Below are positions 8,931 to 17,943 of a stretch of DNA of 64,000 bases, in pieces. The notes beneath the pieces were generated by a model. That model saw nothing but the letters and a program-made list of their open reading frames with translations, searched no databases and was not told the origin of the DNA. Every line of letters starts with the position of its first letter. Within the stretch, counting starts at the first letter, position 1. The stretch is from RGIG4140 sp045638265 (GTDB taxonomy: Bacteria; Pseudomonadota; Alphaproteobacteria; CAAHEQ01; UBA3637): the NCBI GenBank assembly GCA_045638265.1, contig JAZUBA010000050.1:1-64000 (forward strand). The letters run 5' to 3'. Position numbers and translations under genes: made by a program.

Positions 8931-9589
8931 TGCAAGAATTAACAAAAGAAGAAATCCGACATATTATCGCAAAACGGGTTGCACAAGAATTTAATGATGG
9001 TGATGTGGTAACACTCGGAATTGGGTTGCCGACTTTGGCTGCTGATTACATTGATTCAGATAAACATGTGGTATTACATTCTGAAAACGGCATTATCGGA
9101 GTTGGAAAAACACCTGAAGAATCAATGGCAGATGAACGGATAACAAATGCCGGCGGACGTCTTGTTTCTATTGAAGAAGGCGGTTGTTATTTTGACAGCT
9201 TTCAATCTTTTTGTATGATTAGAGGTGGACATATTAACGCAACGGTTTTAGGCGGTTTACAAGTTGATGAAAAAGGCAATCTGGCAAATTGGCTTGTACC
9301 GGGTAAATTAGTCCCTGGTATGGGGGGCGCAATGGATTTAGTTGTCGGTGCTCAAAAAGTAATTGTTGCTATGGAACATACCAATCAAGGCAAACCCAAA
9401 ATTTTAAAACAATGTACCATCCCCTTAACTGCTGCCAATGAAGTGGATATGATTATTACGGAAAAAGGGGTCTTTACAATAGATGCGACGGGTTTAACTT
9501 TAATTGAAATCAGTCCATACGCTACATTGGAAGACATTCAGGCAACAACAGAAGCTGAATTTAAAGTTTCCGAGAAGTTGAAAGCTTAA
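8930..9589 (+). CDS. atoA: CoA-transferase subunit B (AtoA-like)
   Basis: A 219-residue beta subunit of the same CoA-transferase. The catalytic glutamate lies in the SENGI motif ([10 protein letters not shown]). [28 protein letters not shown] and [12 protein letters not shown] are typical of the AtoA/ScoB family. It starts one base into the AtoD stop codon. No thiolase or hydroxybutyrate genes are adjacent, so the pathway is not fixed by context. Confidence 0.9.
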   Translation: MQELTKEEIRHIIAKRVAQEFNDGDVVTLGIGLPTLAADYIDSDKHVVLHSENGIIGVGKTPEESMADERITNAGGRLVSIEEGGCYFDSFQSFCMIRGGHINATVLGGLQVDEKGNLANWLVPGKLVPGMGGAMDLVVGAQKVIVAMEHTNQGKPKILKQCTIPLTAANEVDMIITEKGVFTIDATGLTLIEISPYATLEDIQATTEAEFKVSEKLKA

Positions 9590-9648
9590 TTTTTTTATTA
9601 ATGTAAAAGTTAAATAATAAAGTTTATCGTTTTGATAATTAAAAATAT

Positions 9649-10116
9649 TTAATCTTCTTTGTGCGGAACATATGTTTCTTTAAATTCAGGCAGTTGTATG
9701 CCGTAAATTTCTCCTTGTTCCATATCGGTAATATTTAACACTCCTCCGGCTTTGATGTGCATATCTTCACCCCAATGAGCTTTAAAAGAAATATCTTCAT
9801 TAATAAACATCATTGTCTGTGGAACGGGTTTTGAAAAATACCAACCTTCATTATCAATATCCGGAGAATATCGTTTTTCAAACATTTCTGCCGAAATGCG
9901 ATATTGTTCACCAGATGGATTTGTAATAATCATATCGCCAGCTGTTTTAACAACACTTTTTGTTTCAATATGACCGTTAGACATTTTTGTAACGATTTCT
10001 TCGCCAAGAATTCCTTTTCGAGCTTGAATTTTAACCGTTTTAATATAACGTTGCGTTATAGCGCCATCATTTAATTTTTGCATTACATACGCATAAATAT
10101 CAGAAATATACGGCAT
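9649..10116 (-). CDS. Small conserved-type hypothetical (PGDYG-like)
   Basis: 155 residues, no signal peptide or membrane segment. The middle, NGHIETKSVVKTAGDMIITNPSGEQYRISAEMF when read in pieces, resembles the pattern of PGDYG-like domains, where an ETK..GD..ITNP.GE.Y segment recurs; similarity is judged by eye. The start ATG is preceded by GAGATAG and follows the stop of the upstream cysteine-protease-like gene by a few bases, so the two are likely co-transcribed. Function unknown. Confidence 0.6.
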   Translation of the reverse strand: MPYISDIYAYVMQKLNDGAITQRYIKTVKIQARKGILGEEIVTKMSNGHIETKSVVKTAGDMIITNPSGEQYRISAEMFEKRYSPDIDNEGWYFSKPVPQTMMFINEDISFKAHWGEDMHIKAGGVLNITDMEQGEIYGIQLPEFKETYVPHKED

Positions 10117-10121
10117 CTTAT

Positions 10122-10946
10122 CTATCTCGCATTCGGTAAATACAAAATACCAATAATGTCTTTTTGCTTCTTTTTAGTTATTTCTTTCGGTTTTTCTTGT
10201 TTTTCCGGTCTAAAATCAAGATATTTAGCTATTTCGTTTTTACCCGGATTTACTGGCGGATTTAACAATCTGATTGTTCCATCAGATGAGATATAATAAT
10301 GATATTGTGTATCACTGTTATTGCGAGGAAATGAAACAGTCATTGTTGCTTCACTGACACCCGCTTCTCTCAAATGTTGCATAATTAAATTAGCTGATTG
10401 TTTTGTTTCACCTCTCCAAATATCAACAGCAAAAGAATTTGGATTATAGAGATTTAAAACATTTAAAAGCATATCATTCGGTTTATCGTGATACATTAAA
10501 AAAACATGTTGCAAAGGAACTGTATCTTTGCCATCTGTATTAGATACAGAAATTCCTTTTTCTAACAATTTTGCTTTTGGTACATTAACCGTAATCTTGG
10601 CTCGCATAAGATGTCTGTCCGTCGGAAACAAATCCATCGCACTATCTGCCAATTCACCACAATTTGCAAGATGTTTGTTTTTGATGTTTTCTCGGGTTGG
10701 ATTTTGACGAACAAATTCATAATCAGAAAGATGCTTATCAAAAAATCTCAATTTTGCATCTATGCTTCTCCGTTCAATAGCAGATAAATTGCGAGATGCA
10801 ATCGTCCATAATAAGCGAGATTTTGAAATATAAGAACCTGATGGGACTTCACGGTTATATTGTTGTAAAATCTTTTTGCCAATACGATTTTTGATAAAGT
10901 TTGTTTCTTTTAAAGTATTATCCACAACATTTTTTTTACCAACCAT
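10122..10946 (-). CDS. Putative papain/transglutaminase-like cysteine enzyme
   Basis: About 275 residues. Start chosen at the ATG pair 10949/10946, six bases after AAGGAG. I see an ordered Cys-His-Asp set: Cys in ANCGELADSA, His in LQHVFLMYH and Asp in FAVDIWRGE. This spacing recalls papain-like or transglutaminase-like domains seen in secreted bacterial effectors (NCGE ... HVF ... VDPW pattern). No signal peptide. The C-terminus is Lys-rich. An effector or protein-modifying role is inference from the triad and the ankyrin-rich surroundings. Confidence 0.6.
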   Translation of the reverse strand: MVGKKNVVDNTLKETNFIKNRIGKKILQQYNREVPSGSYISKSRLLWTIASRNLSAIERRSIDAKLRFFDKHLSDYEFVRQNPTRENIKNKHLANCGELADSAMDLFPTDRHLMRAKITVNVPKAKLLEKGISVSNTDGKDTVPLQHVFLMYHDKPNDMLLNVLNLYNPNSFAVDIWRGETKQSANLIMQHLREAGVSEATMTVSFPRNNSDTQYHYYISSDGTIRLLNPPVNPGKNEIAKYLDFRPEKQEKPKEITKKKQKDIIGILYLPNAR

Positions 10947-11025
10947 CATTTGCTCCTTCATATGTAAATTAAACTCGTTTTTACACAAAATATCACAATA
11001 AAACGATAAAGTCAACAAAAATAAA

Positions 11026-12192
11026 CTATTTTATTAAATTTTCCGCTAAACTACTGAGTTGTTCCGCATCGGACTCTTTTAGTGATGATTTAATTGTTAC
11101 CAACGTATCGACAAAAGTGATGTTTTTCAAAGCCGCTAATTCTTCTTTCATAATCTTACCAGCCATTGGTGCCCAAGAACCGTTTTCAATTAAACCGACA
11201 GTTCTGTTTTGATAATTTTTAGATTTTAAATGATGAATAAATGTTGCCATATAAGGAAACAATCCGCCGTCATAAGTCGGTGAAGCCAAAACCATTCGGT
11301 CATAACGGAAAGCATTTTCAACGGCTTCTGCCATATCTTCCCGTGCTAAATCGTGCAAAACAACTTCTTTTTCACCTTTTTGGTGTAAAACTTCTTTCAA
11401 TCTTTCAGCCGTTTTTTTAGTATTGCCATAAATAGAGGTATATGCAATAAATACACCCTTATCCTCTGGTTGATAACTGCTCCATATATCATATTTATTG
11501 ATATAATAACCCAAATTTTCGGTCAGCATTGGTCCGTGTAACGGATAAATTTTAGCAATATCCAACGCAGATGCTTTTTTAAGCAATGTTTGAACAGGAA
11601 TACCATATTTCCCAACAATATTGATATAATAACGACGAGCCTCGCAATCCCATTCTTCTTTTGTATCCAACGCACCGAATTTACCGAATGCATCTGCTGA
11701 AAACAAAATCTTCTCCGTTGGTTCATAAGCAACCATCACTTCGGGCCAATGTACCATCGGAGCCATTACAAACGTCAAAGAATGTTCTCCTAATGACAAA
11801 TTATCACCGTCTTGAACAACAACCTGACGATTTGTTAAATCTAAATGTTCAAAAAATTGAGGTATCATTTGAAGGGTTTTAGCGTTAGATACAATTTTAA
11901 CATTCGGATATTTATTTACAAACGCTTCAATACTACCTGCATGGTCGGGTTCCATATGTAAAACAACCAAATAATCAGGTTCTTTATTTTGCAATACGGT
12001 TGAAATATTATCCAACCATTCCGTATGTTTTGAAAAATCAACCGTATCCATTACAGCAATTTTATCATCGTGTATAACATAGGAATTATAAGATATACCA
12101 TTCGGCACTATATATTGTCCTTCAAACAAATCTATGGTTTTATCATCTACTCCGACATAAAAAATATGATTGCTTAATTGTTTATTTTTCAT
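11026..12192 (-). CDS. Flavodiiron protein (A-type flavoprotein)
   Basis: 388 residues in the classic flavodiiron layout: an N-terminal metallo-beta-lactamase-like diiron domain (about 1-245) and a C-terminal flavodoxin domain (about 250-388). The diiron ligands lie in HMEPDHAGS, the later His in PMVHWPEV and Asp in FSADAFG. The FMN-binding loop is YTSIYGNTKKTAE. Flavodiiron proteins reduce oxygen to water or NO to N2O in the cytoplasm and protect anaerobes and microaerophiles. It needs a rubredoxin or similar donor, not seen here. GAGGAAGAA precedes the start. No obvious operon partner. Confidence 0.92.
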   Translation of the reverse strand: MKNKQLSNHIFYVGVDDKTIDLFEGQYIVPNGISYNSYVIHDDKIAVMDTVDFSKHTEWLDNISTVLQNKEPDYLVVLHMEPDHAGSIEAFVNKYPNVKIVSNAKTLQMIPQFFEHLDLTNRQVVVQDGDNLSLGEHSLTFVMAPMVHWPEVMVAYEPTEKILFSADAFGKFGALDTKEEWDCEARRYYINIVGKYGIPVQTLLKKASALDIAKIYPLHGPMLTENLGYYINKYDIWSSYQPEDKGVFIAYTSIYGNTKKTAERLKEVLHQKGEKEVVLHDLAREDMAEAVENAFRYDRMVLASPTYDGGLFPYMATFIHHLKSKNYQNRTVGLIENGSWAPMAGKIMKEELAALKNITFVDTLVTIKSSLKESDAEQLSSLAENLIK

Positions 12193-12293
12193 TTCTTCCT
12201 CATTATTATTTTTTTAACATAATTATAGTGTATAAAGTAGCAAAGACTTTTTTTAATTTCAAGTAAAATATATCTTTTAAAACACAAAAAAAC

Positions 12294-12322
12294 TTGAATG
12301 ATGCAATAAAATTTTGTACAAT
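12294..12322 (+). promoter_or_regulatory. Promoter of the NADAR-like gene
   Basis: TTGAAT at 12294-12299 and TACAAT at 12317-12322 are separated by 17 bp, 22 bp ahead of the chosen start codon and AAAGGATG ribosome-binding site. Confidence 0.5.
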
Positions 12323-12344
12323 ACAAAAAACGAAAGGATGTATT

Positions 12345-12974
12345 ATGAGCGATTTTATTCAAAATGAACTGATTGCTTTTAAACAGTTTAAAGAAACTTA
12401 TTCATTTCAGTTTAAAGAAATATCGGAAGAAAACGGCAGATTGTATTGTGACGGCATTGCCCTAACAGATGAAAACGGCGTTTTGACTCCTGTTTGCGAT
12501 AAATGGATTAATGTGGGATATAATATCAAAAATCCACTATCCAAAGCGTTATCAAATTTGTTTCCCTATACGTTTATGTTTCGAGGTAAAGAATTAAGCA
12601 GTATTGAATCATTTTTTCAGGGTATAAAATTTCGTGATGCTTACGTTCAATCATATCTGTTTTCATATTCAGGAACAGATGCCGTTAACATACAATCAGC
12701 TAATAACAGACGCTGGCAGGATGATGGGTTGCTTTATTGGCAGGGAGAAGCTTTTGAGCGTACAAGTAGCCGTTATATTGATTTAATTGATGAATTATAT
12801 ATCAGTGCCATACAAAATCCGCTTTATCGTCAGGCATTGAAAAATGCTGACCGATATATTTTACATTCTATTGGAAAAACAAATCAAAATGAAACGGTTT
12901 TTACCCGATATGAATTTGAGAAAGAATTAAATTGTTTATCCGCTTTTTTAAAGTGTTCAGATGAAGCTGTATAG
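12345..12974 (+). CDS. NADAR/YbiA-like family protein
   Basis: 209 residues from the ATG at 12345, which has AAAGGATG just upstream. Central motifs SSIESFFQGIKFRD, RRWQDDGLLYWQGEAF, RYIDLIDELYISAIQNP and YILHSIGKTNQNETVFTR fit the NADAR (YbiA/DUF1768) superfamily, whose members handle ADP-ribose-linked or riboflavin-pathway intermediates. I assign this by motif pattern only, and substrate is unknown. It has its own promoter and stands alone between divergent and downstream genes. Confidence 0.65.
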   Translation: MSDFIQNELIAFKQFKETYSFQFKEISEENGRLYCDGIALTDENGVLTPVCDKWINVGYNIKNPLSKALSNLFPYTFMFRGKELSSIESFFQGIKFRDAYVQSYLFSYSGTDAVNIQSANNRRWQDDGLLYWQGEAFERTSSRYIDLIDELYISAIQNPLYRQALKNADRYILHSIGKTNQNETVFTRYEFEKELNCLSAFLKCSDEAV

Positions 12975-12984
12975 GCTAAAATGC

Positions 12985-13013
12985 TTGACAAATCAATTCT
13001 TTTTTGATATATT
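12985..13013 (+). promoter_or_regulatory. Consensus promoter of the CoaD-like gene
   Basis: A perfect TTGACA (12985-12990) and TATATT (13008-13013) with a 17-bp spacer, 32 bp before the ATG at 13046. Confidence 0.65.
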
Positions 13014-13045
13014 TCGTTCTGTTTAAAATGACAAGGAGTTTGTTT

Positions 13046-14254
13046 ATGAAAAAAACCGTTCTGGCGGACAATCAAATATGTATGCAACCTGAAACAAATA
13101 CGACTGAAAAAGCAAGTCTTGCTATAACCGATTATGATAAATTAGACATAAACAATCTTAACAATCCACAAATAGCTTTTTATGCCGGTTCATTTGATCC
13201 GTTTACAAACGGTCATTGGGCATTAGTTTGTGAGGCTCTGACGAAATGTGATAAAATTTATATCGGTATTGGTGTTAATCCTGATAAAAAATGCCTTTTA
13301 ACGCCACAAGAACGAACGGACTGTATACAAAAAACCATATCTGATTTTGTTTCTTACTACACAACTAATCCGCACCAGTTAAAACATTTAAATGAAGTGG
13401 AACGCATTGCCTATCAACGCTTAATCAAAAATCCCAAAGTCATTGAAGTTATCTCATATAACGGATTAACAATTGACACGGCACTTAAATTGAAATCTAC
13501 CGTATTAGTACGAGGCGTACGAAACGACAATGATAAAAATGACGAAAACGCTCTTAATAAAATCAATCAAATTTTAACAGCAGTACGAGGCAGAAGATTA
13601 GAGACTCTCATTTTAAAACCGCAAAATCAAGACGAGATTGCACATATCTCATCCAGCACCGTCAAATCATTATGTGCCGTTAATGAATATATTGCTTTAC
13701 AAGGGTTTGTATCCCCTGCTATTCACAACAAAATCACTGAAAAATATTTAAAACCAATTTTTCAAACAACACTTGAACAATTTGGCGTTAGGGATAAAAA
13801 TAAAATTGAGTTATTGTATAATTTTACAACAAAATTAAATAGTTATACATCGTTTTTAATTAACTGCATTAATATACAAGATGCATTGAACGGTCCGATA
13901 AAAAGCGACATAAAAAATTATTTGATGTTATCTTCATTTTATCGGGGACTCTTTCAAAAGGGTACTTCACTCAATACAATCAAACAACAATTAACAGATA
14001 TTCTTGGTGATAATGTAACACCGTTAATAGATTTAATTACTGTCAGCCCTCAAGATAATGGAGACACACAATTATCGCCTGAACAATATTTAATGTTGAG
14101 CTTTGATAAAAAAATAAAAACGTATTCCGAACAATATCCGTTGTATACCTCTTTTCTTAACAATAAACAGTTACAGACAAAAAAAATTAAATCAGCAAAT
14201 ATTTCTTCTACATTTAATACGCAAAATAACACTTCCGTAAAGGAGCTTTGTTAA
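13046..14254 (+). CDS. CoaD-like nucleotidyltransferase with long C-terminal extension
   Basis: 402 residues from ATG 13046 (AAGGAG upstream), against about 160 for a normal phosphopantetheine adenylyltransferase. Residues 30-240 carry the adenylyltransferase signatures: FYAGSFDPFTNGHW (T/HxGH motif), VLVRGVRNDND and HISSSTVKSL. An insertion near residues 100-130 (Tyr/Asn-rich) enlarges the fold. Residues 245-402 are a helical extension with no family I recognise. A standard CoaD transfers AMP from ATP to 4'-phosphopantetheine in CoA synthesis; whether this divergent protein does so is uncertain. Another CoaD may exist elsewhere in the genome. Confidence 0.7.
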   Translation: MKKTVLADNQICMQPETNTTEKASLAITDYDKLDINNLNNPQIAFYAGSFDPFTNGHWALVCEALTKCDKIYIGIGVNPDKKCLLTPQERTDCIQKTISDFVSYYTTNPHQLKHLNEVERIAYQRLIKNPKVIEVISYNGLTIDTALKLKSTVLVRGVRNDNDKNDENALNKINQILTAVRGRRLETLILKPQNQDEIAHISSSTVKSLCAVNEYIALQGFVSPAIHNKITEKYLKPIFQTTLEQFGVRDKNKIELLYNFTTKLNSYTSFLINCINIQDALNGPIKSDIKNYLMLSSFYRGLFQKGTSLNTIKQQLTDILGDNVTPLIDLITVSPQDNGDTQLSPEQYLMLSFDKKIKTYSEQYPLYTSFLNNKQLQTKKIKSANISSTFNTQNNTSVKELC

Positions 14255-14290
14255 CTTAAATTTGTATTTATACACAAAATACGGTAATTA

Positions 14291-14319
14291 TTGACAAATT
14301 GTTTTTTATATGATATAAT
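14291..14319 (+). promoter_or_regulatory. Consensus promoter of the GT52-like gene
   Basis: TTGACA at 14291-14296 and TATAAT at 14314-14319 with exactly 17 bp between them, 29 bp before the start codon. Confidence 0.75.
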
Positions 14320-14348
14320 AACACCTATCAAGAAAAAAGGTGTTCATT

Positions 14349-15302
14349 ATGACAAAATATTTATTTATGGCTAACTCGGCTTATTCTCTTTATCAATATA
14401 GTTTATTATTTCCCAAAAGAATTGATAAAACACTATTTGTTGTCGGTCCGGCCTTACACAAAGCCAATGTTCCGAGCAAAATCAAATTTAACGTTATTGA
14501 TAATCCAAATCAAGCCAAAATTTATGAAAAAGAATTACTACGAGCCATTGATATTGCGTTAAACGGCAATCAGCCGATGAGTTTTGTTAATTTATCCACG
14601 CCTTACACGTCAGATTTACCCAATCGCTATCCCGTCTGTGCTTTATCGGACGGATTGAGTGATTTGACTTTGTTTCCGAAATATTTAAAAGATAAACGGA
14701 TTAAACATTGTTTTGGTACACAAATTAATGCGATACAAGAAACACATTTGAAATTAAAAACAATCAATCTCAAACAGGCTTGGCAATGTCAAACTCTTGA
14801 AAATCAAGCCAAAATTGCACGCATATTCGGTGTATCGGAAACCGATTTAAATAATTTAAAAAATCGTGAAGTTATTTTGGTTACACAACCATTATCAGAA
14901 GATGGGATTGTCAGCGAAGACGATAAAATCAGATTGTATCTCAATATTGCATCTAATTATGATATCAACAAGCTGATTATCAAACCTCATCCAAGAGAAA
15001 ATACGAATTGGCAAACGATTTTTCCAACTGTTCCGGTTATTACTTCACAAGTACCTGCGGAATTATTATCTGATATTGTTCACATTCAAAAAGTAGCGAC
15101 CTTCTTCTCAACGGCTGCTTTTGGTATGACAGCAGAAAAAAATGTAGATATTTATTCCAAAGATTTTGGGAAACTTTTCTTTTCCAATCCAAATGAAAAA
15201 ATGGGAAAAATGCCGTATGTTGACATAGAAAAAGCGTATGGACATCGTCCCTTTAATTGGCGAAAACTTGAAAATTATTTTTACAATCATCAGAGAGATT
15301 AA
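14349..15302 (+). CDS. GT52/polysialyltransferase-like glycosyltransferase
   Basis: 317 residues from the ATG at 14349. The pattern MANSAYSLYQ near the N-terminus, VILVTQPLSEDG in the middle, the KPHPRE motif at about residue 220 and the Ser/Thr-containing VATFFSTAAFGM near the C-terminus match bacterial sialyltransferase/GT52-type enzymes (HP and S motifs). These add sialic acid or other sugars to lipooligosaccharide or capsule. Donor and acceptor are unknown, and no sialic acid synthesis genes are near. A strong promoter precedes it and a strong terminator follows, so it is monocistronic. Confidence 0.7.
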   Translation: MTKYLFMANSAYSLYQYSLLFPKRIDKTLFVVGPALHKANVPSKIKFNVIDNPNQAKIYEKELLRAIDIALNGNQPMSFVNLSTPYTSDLPNRYPVCALSDGLSDLTLFPKYLKDKRIKHCFGTQINAIQETHLKLKTINLKQAWQCQTLENQAKIARIFGVSETDLNNLKNREVILVTQPLSEDGIVSEDDKIRLYLNIASNYDINKLIIKPHPRENTNWQTIFPTVPVITSQVPAELLSDIVHIQKVATFFSTAAFGMTAEKNVDIYSKDFGKLFFSNPNEKMGKMPYVDIEKAYGHRPFNWRKLENYFYNHQRD

Positions 15303-15321
15303 AAAAACACAACTGATAATG

Positions 15322-15354
15322 CACTGATAATGAATAATTATCAGTGTTTTTTTT
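15322..15354 (+). terminator. Intrinsic terminator after the GT52-like gene
   Basis: CACTGATAAT (15322-15331) and ATTATCAGTG (15337-15346) form a perfect 10-bp stem followed by eight T. Confidence 0.9.
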
Positions 15355-15363
15355 CTCGTTAGC

Positions 15364-15524
15364 GTTGCAATTAAAAGAACGTTTATTTGCAACACTTTTT
15401 TTTAATTTTTGCAATTTTTTTTAATTCACGCTGATTGGCGGGTTTATCAGAGTTTGCCTTAAATGGCTAATCATTGCGGTTTTGGTGCGAAATCGTTGCA
15501 AATAAACGTTCCTTTTGTTACAAT
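15364..15524 (+). repeat. Element B: paired inverted 12-6-12 sites upstream of EGF-repeat pilin gene
   Basis: The distal site (15364-15393) reads GTTGCAATTAAA, core AGAACG, TTTATTTGCAAC; its halves match at 11 of 12 positions. The proximal site (15495-15524) reads GTTGCAAATAAA, core CGTTCC, TTTTGTTACAAT. The two cores are complementary except for one base, and a perfect 17-bp inverted repeat joins 15377-15393 with 15495-15511. Centres are 131 bp apart. The interior again has two T8-AATT tracts and GCTGATTG near the distal site, as in element A. Confidence 0.8.
15496..15524 (+). promoter_or_regulatory. Promoter of the EGF-repeat pilin-like gene
   Basis: TTGCAA (15496-15501) and TACAAT (15519-15524), 17-bp spacer, overlapping the proximal 12-6-12 site. 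AAAGGAG lies ahead of the ATG at 15575. Confidence 0.6.
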
Positions 15525-15574
15525 CACGTTTAACTGATTTTATTGAATAATTTTAACAAAAAGGAGAAAATTAA

Positions 15575-17125
15575 ATGCAAAATTATACAAATGAAAATGG
15601 TCGCTCTATGGTTGAAATGTTAGGCGTTTTAGCCGTTATCGGAGTTTTATCAATCGGGGGCATTCAAGGGTACACTTATGCAATGAATAAATACCGTGCA
15701 AATGGTATATTAAATGAACTCAATATCGCTTCTCATCAGTTAGCAACGGCATTACTCACAAAAGAAACGGCAGAATTAGAGCTATCTTTGGGTAATCCTT
15801 ATGATTTAGGACGCATTTCATCAGCAGAGTATACGTTTAATTACGGTTGTGGAAACGGATTATCGGAAGAGGATTGTGGTATAGATGAAACAGGCTACTG
15901 GATGACAATTAGTGGTATACCTGACAATATTTGTAATCAAATGTTGTCAATGGGTGAACATATGCCGTATTTGGCAGAACGGGAATTAAACGGGAATATA
16001 ATTGCTAATGGGGCAACTTGTGCGGAAGAAAACAATGAAATCACATTTTTATTCAATTCAGACGGCTCAGGAAAACTATCAGAGGAAACAGGTGGTAATG
16101 GAGATGGTAATAATAACGAAAACGGAGGAAATAAAGATGATGAGGACGACGAAACGCCACCGGTTGATTGTGGTTCACATGGCACTTGGAATAAGAGTTT
16201 AAGCAAGTGTGTTTGTGACAAAGGTTGGAGTGGGACGACTTGTGAAAAGTCAATTACTGAAACGTGTGTATATGGTAATAATTCTTACGGTTTTACTTCA
16301 CATGGTATGTGTTCTTGTATGAGTGGATTTGGTGGTTTAAATTGTGATCAAGGATCTCGTGAAGCATGCAATAATCATGGCGAATGGTATCCATGTGGTT
16401 CCAGTTGTTTGTGTGATTTAGGGTATTCAGGTATATATTGTCAAAATGAGATGAAAACTGATAACTATTGTAACAACGGGGTTTGGAATCCTGGTGATTA
16501 TGGTGCAAATGGTTATTGCCAATGTCATAATGGCTATGCTGGAAAAGATTGCACATTAACACAAGAAGAAGCCAATGCACAATATTGTAACAATTCAGGT
16601 GTATGGAAATTATCTACCAACTGGGAACATCATAGCTATTGTGTTTGTAATGATGAGTATTGGGGAACTAATTGCTCAAAAACAAATGCCAAATGTAGTG
16701 GACATGGCTCTTGGCGTAATGATTATTATGGTGCTACTTATTGTGATTGCGATTCCGGATGGGGCGGAGAAAATTGTTCAATAAAAAATCCTTGTTCAGG
16801 CAATGGATCTTGGAATTCATATAAAAATTCTTGTAATTGTTATTCTGGATGGAGTGGAGAAAATTGTTCATATTATAATTGTGGATCTTCTTGTACCAGT
16901 GATGGAGGATATTGTGGTGCGAATTGTAATGTTTTATGTACACATGGCGTTGAATTTAACAGTTATGAAGGGGCTTGCACCTGTGATGCCGGTTGGGCTG
17001 GGAAATCTTGTGATGTTTTGGAAAAAGACTATTGTATACATGGTTTTTGGAATCCTGTAGGTAAATACTGTGTTTGCGAAAATGGTTGGACGGGTGAAAA
17101 TTGCAATATTCCGTTTACAAACTAA
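15575..17125 (+). CDS. Pilin-like protein with nine EGF-like repeats
   Basis: 516 residues. Residues 8-40 are a pseudopilin-type signal (GRSMVEMLGVLAVIGVLS; Gly before the predicted cut, Glu at +5). A globular part follows to about 165, then a Gly/Asn/Glu/Asp-rich linker (about 170-200). From about 203 to the end there are nine EGF-like units of the form C..HG.W.....C.C..GW.G..C, plus one degenerate Cys cluster near 430. EGF-like repeats with this laminin/tenascin style are rare in bacteria and suggest an extracellular binding surface. Conventional pilin ectodomains look different. The gene follows element B and its promoter and ends at a hairpin terminator. Confidence 0.9.
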   Translation: MQNYTNENGRSMVEMLGVLAVIGVLSIGGIQGYTYAMNKYRANGILNELNIASHQLATALLTKETAELELSLGNPYDLGRISSAEYTFNYGCGNGLSEEDCGIDETGYWMTISGIPDNICNQMLSMGEHMPYLAERELNGNIIANGATCAEENNEITFLFNSDGSGKLSEETGGNGDGNNNENGGNKDDEDDETPPVDCGSHGTWNKSLSKCVCDKGWSGTTCEKSITETCVYGNNSYGFTSHGMCSCMSGFGGLNCDQGSREACNNHGEWYPCGSSCLCDLGYSGIYCQNEMKTDNYCNNGVWNPGDYGANGYCQCHNGYAGKDCTLTQEEANAQYCNNSGVWKLSTNWEHHSYCVCNDEYWGTNCSKTNAKCSGHGSWRNDYYGATYCDCDSGWGGENCSIKNPCSGNGSWNSYKNSCNCYSGWSGENCSYYNCGSSCTSDGGYCGANCNVLCTHGVEFNSYEGACTCDAGWAGKSCDVLEKDYCIHGFWNPVGKYCVCENGWTGENCNIPFTN

Positions 17126-17185
17126 TAATATCTCATATCAGAAATAGGAATCTCTAAATCAATATGAGAATTGCTTTGTATCATA

Positions 17186-17219
17186 AATGCCGATAATTTG
17201 TTTTATCGGCATTGTTTTT
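17186..17219. terminator. Bidirectional terminator between convergent genes
   Basis: AATGCCGATAA (17186-17196) pairs with TTATCGGCATT (17203-17213), followed by GTTTTTA on the plus strand. It ends the EGF-repeat gene and abuts the stop of the convergent ankyrin gene. Confidence 0.8.
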
Positions 17220-17943
17220 ATCCTTCGTTTTGACGGCTCTTGTGTTTAAATAATTTGCTGAATATACTTTCTTTTGGTCTGCGAAGTGCTTTTAAAGCCC
17301 CATCAACACATAAGCGATAAATTGTCTTTGCATCTTCCTCATATGTATTTCGGCTTAAATCATAAGCAATATCAACAACACAACGCCCTGCACTGTTGCG
17401 TATATCCATATTGGCTCCGGCTTCAATTAATAACTTTACAATCTCAGATCGTCTTGTATAAACAGCACACATTAAAGCCGTTTCATTCAATGTATCGTCT
17501 GTTGCATTTATATTTGCCTTATGTGCAAGCAAACATCGTACCGTTTTTTCTAATCCACTCGCCGAAGCTCGCATTAAAGGCGTCCATTGATAAATACCGC
17601 TTCTTGTATGCACATCAAATCCTGCCTGTATCAACATTTCTGCAATATCTTCCTGTCGGGTATAAATAGCGTAATCCAAGGCTGTCCAATTTGATTTTTT
17701 ATCTTTTATATTCAAATCAGCACCGGCATTAATTAAAGTTTCCACCATGTCTTGTTTTTTATGAATGATTGCATACATCAACGGTGTTCGTCCGTATATG
17801 TCCGTATCATTTAAAGATGCACCCATTTTAACCAATTCTTTCAACGTTTTAGGTCTGTCATTTAAAATTGCTTTAAATATAGGATATTTTTTAATATTTT
17901 TCAATTTATTATCAGTCATACTTATTTTTTTTACCTTAACCAT
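17218..17943 (-). CDS. Ankyrin-repeat protein
   Basis: 241 residues with about five ankyrin repeats between residues 25 and 205 (GRTPLMYAIIHKKQDMVETLINAGADLN and similar units). No signal peptide or membrane helix. It lacks the ISAS..YLGH N-terminal domain found in its upstream paralogues. Its ATG shares one base with the stop of the upstream short gene (TAATG), marking it as the last gene of the tandem ankyrin operon. Ankyrin proteins bind partner proteins; a host-directed or regulatory role is possible but not shown. Confidence 0.88.
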   Translation of the reverse strand: MVKVKKISMTDNKLKNIKKYPIFKAILNDRPKTLKELVKMGASLNDTDIYGRTPLMYAIIHKKQDMVETLINAGADLNIKDKKSNWTALDYAIYTRQEDIAEMLIQAGFDVHTRSGIYQWTPLMRASASGLEKTVRCLLAHKANINATDDTLNETALMCAVYTRRSEIVKLLIEAGANMDIRNSAGRCVVDIAYDLSRNTYEEDAKTIYRLCVDGALKALRRPKESIFSKLFKHKSRQNEG

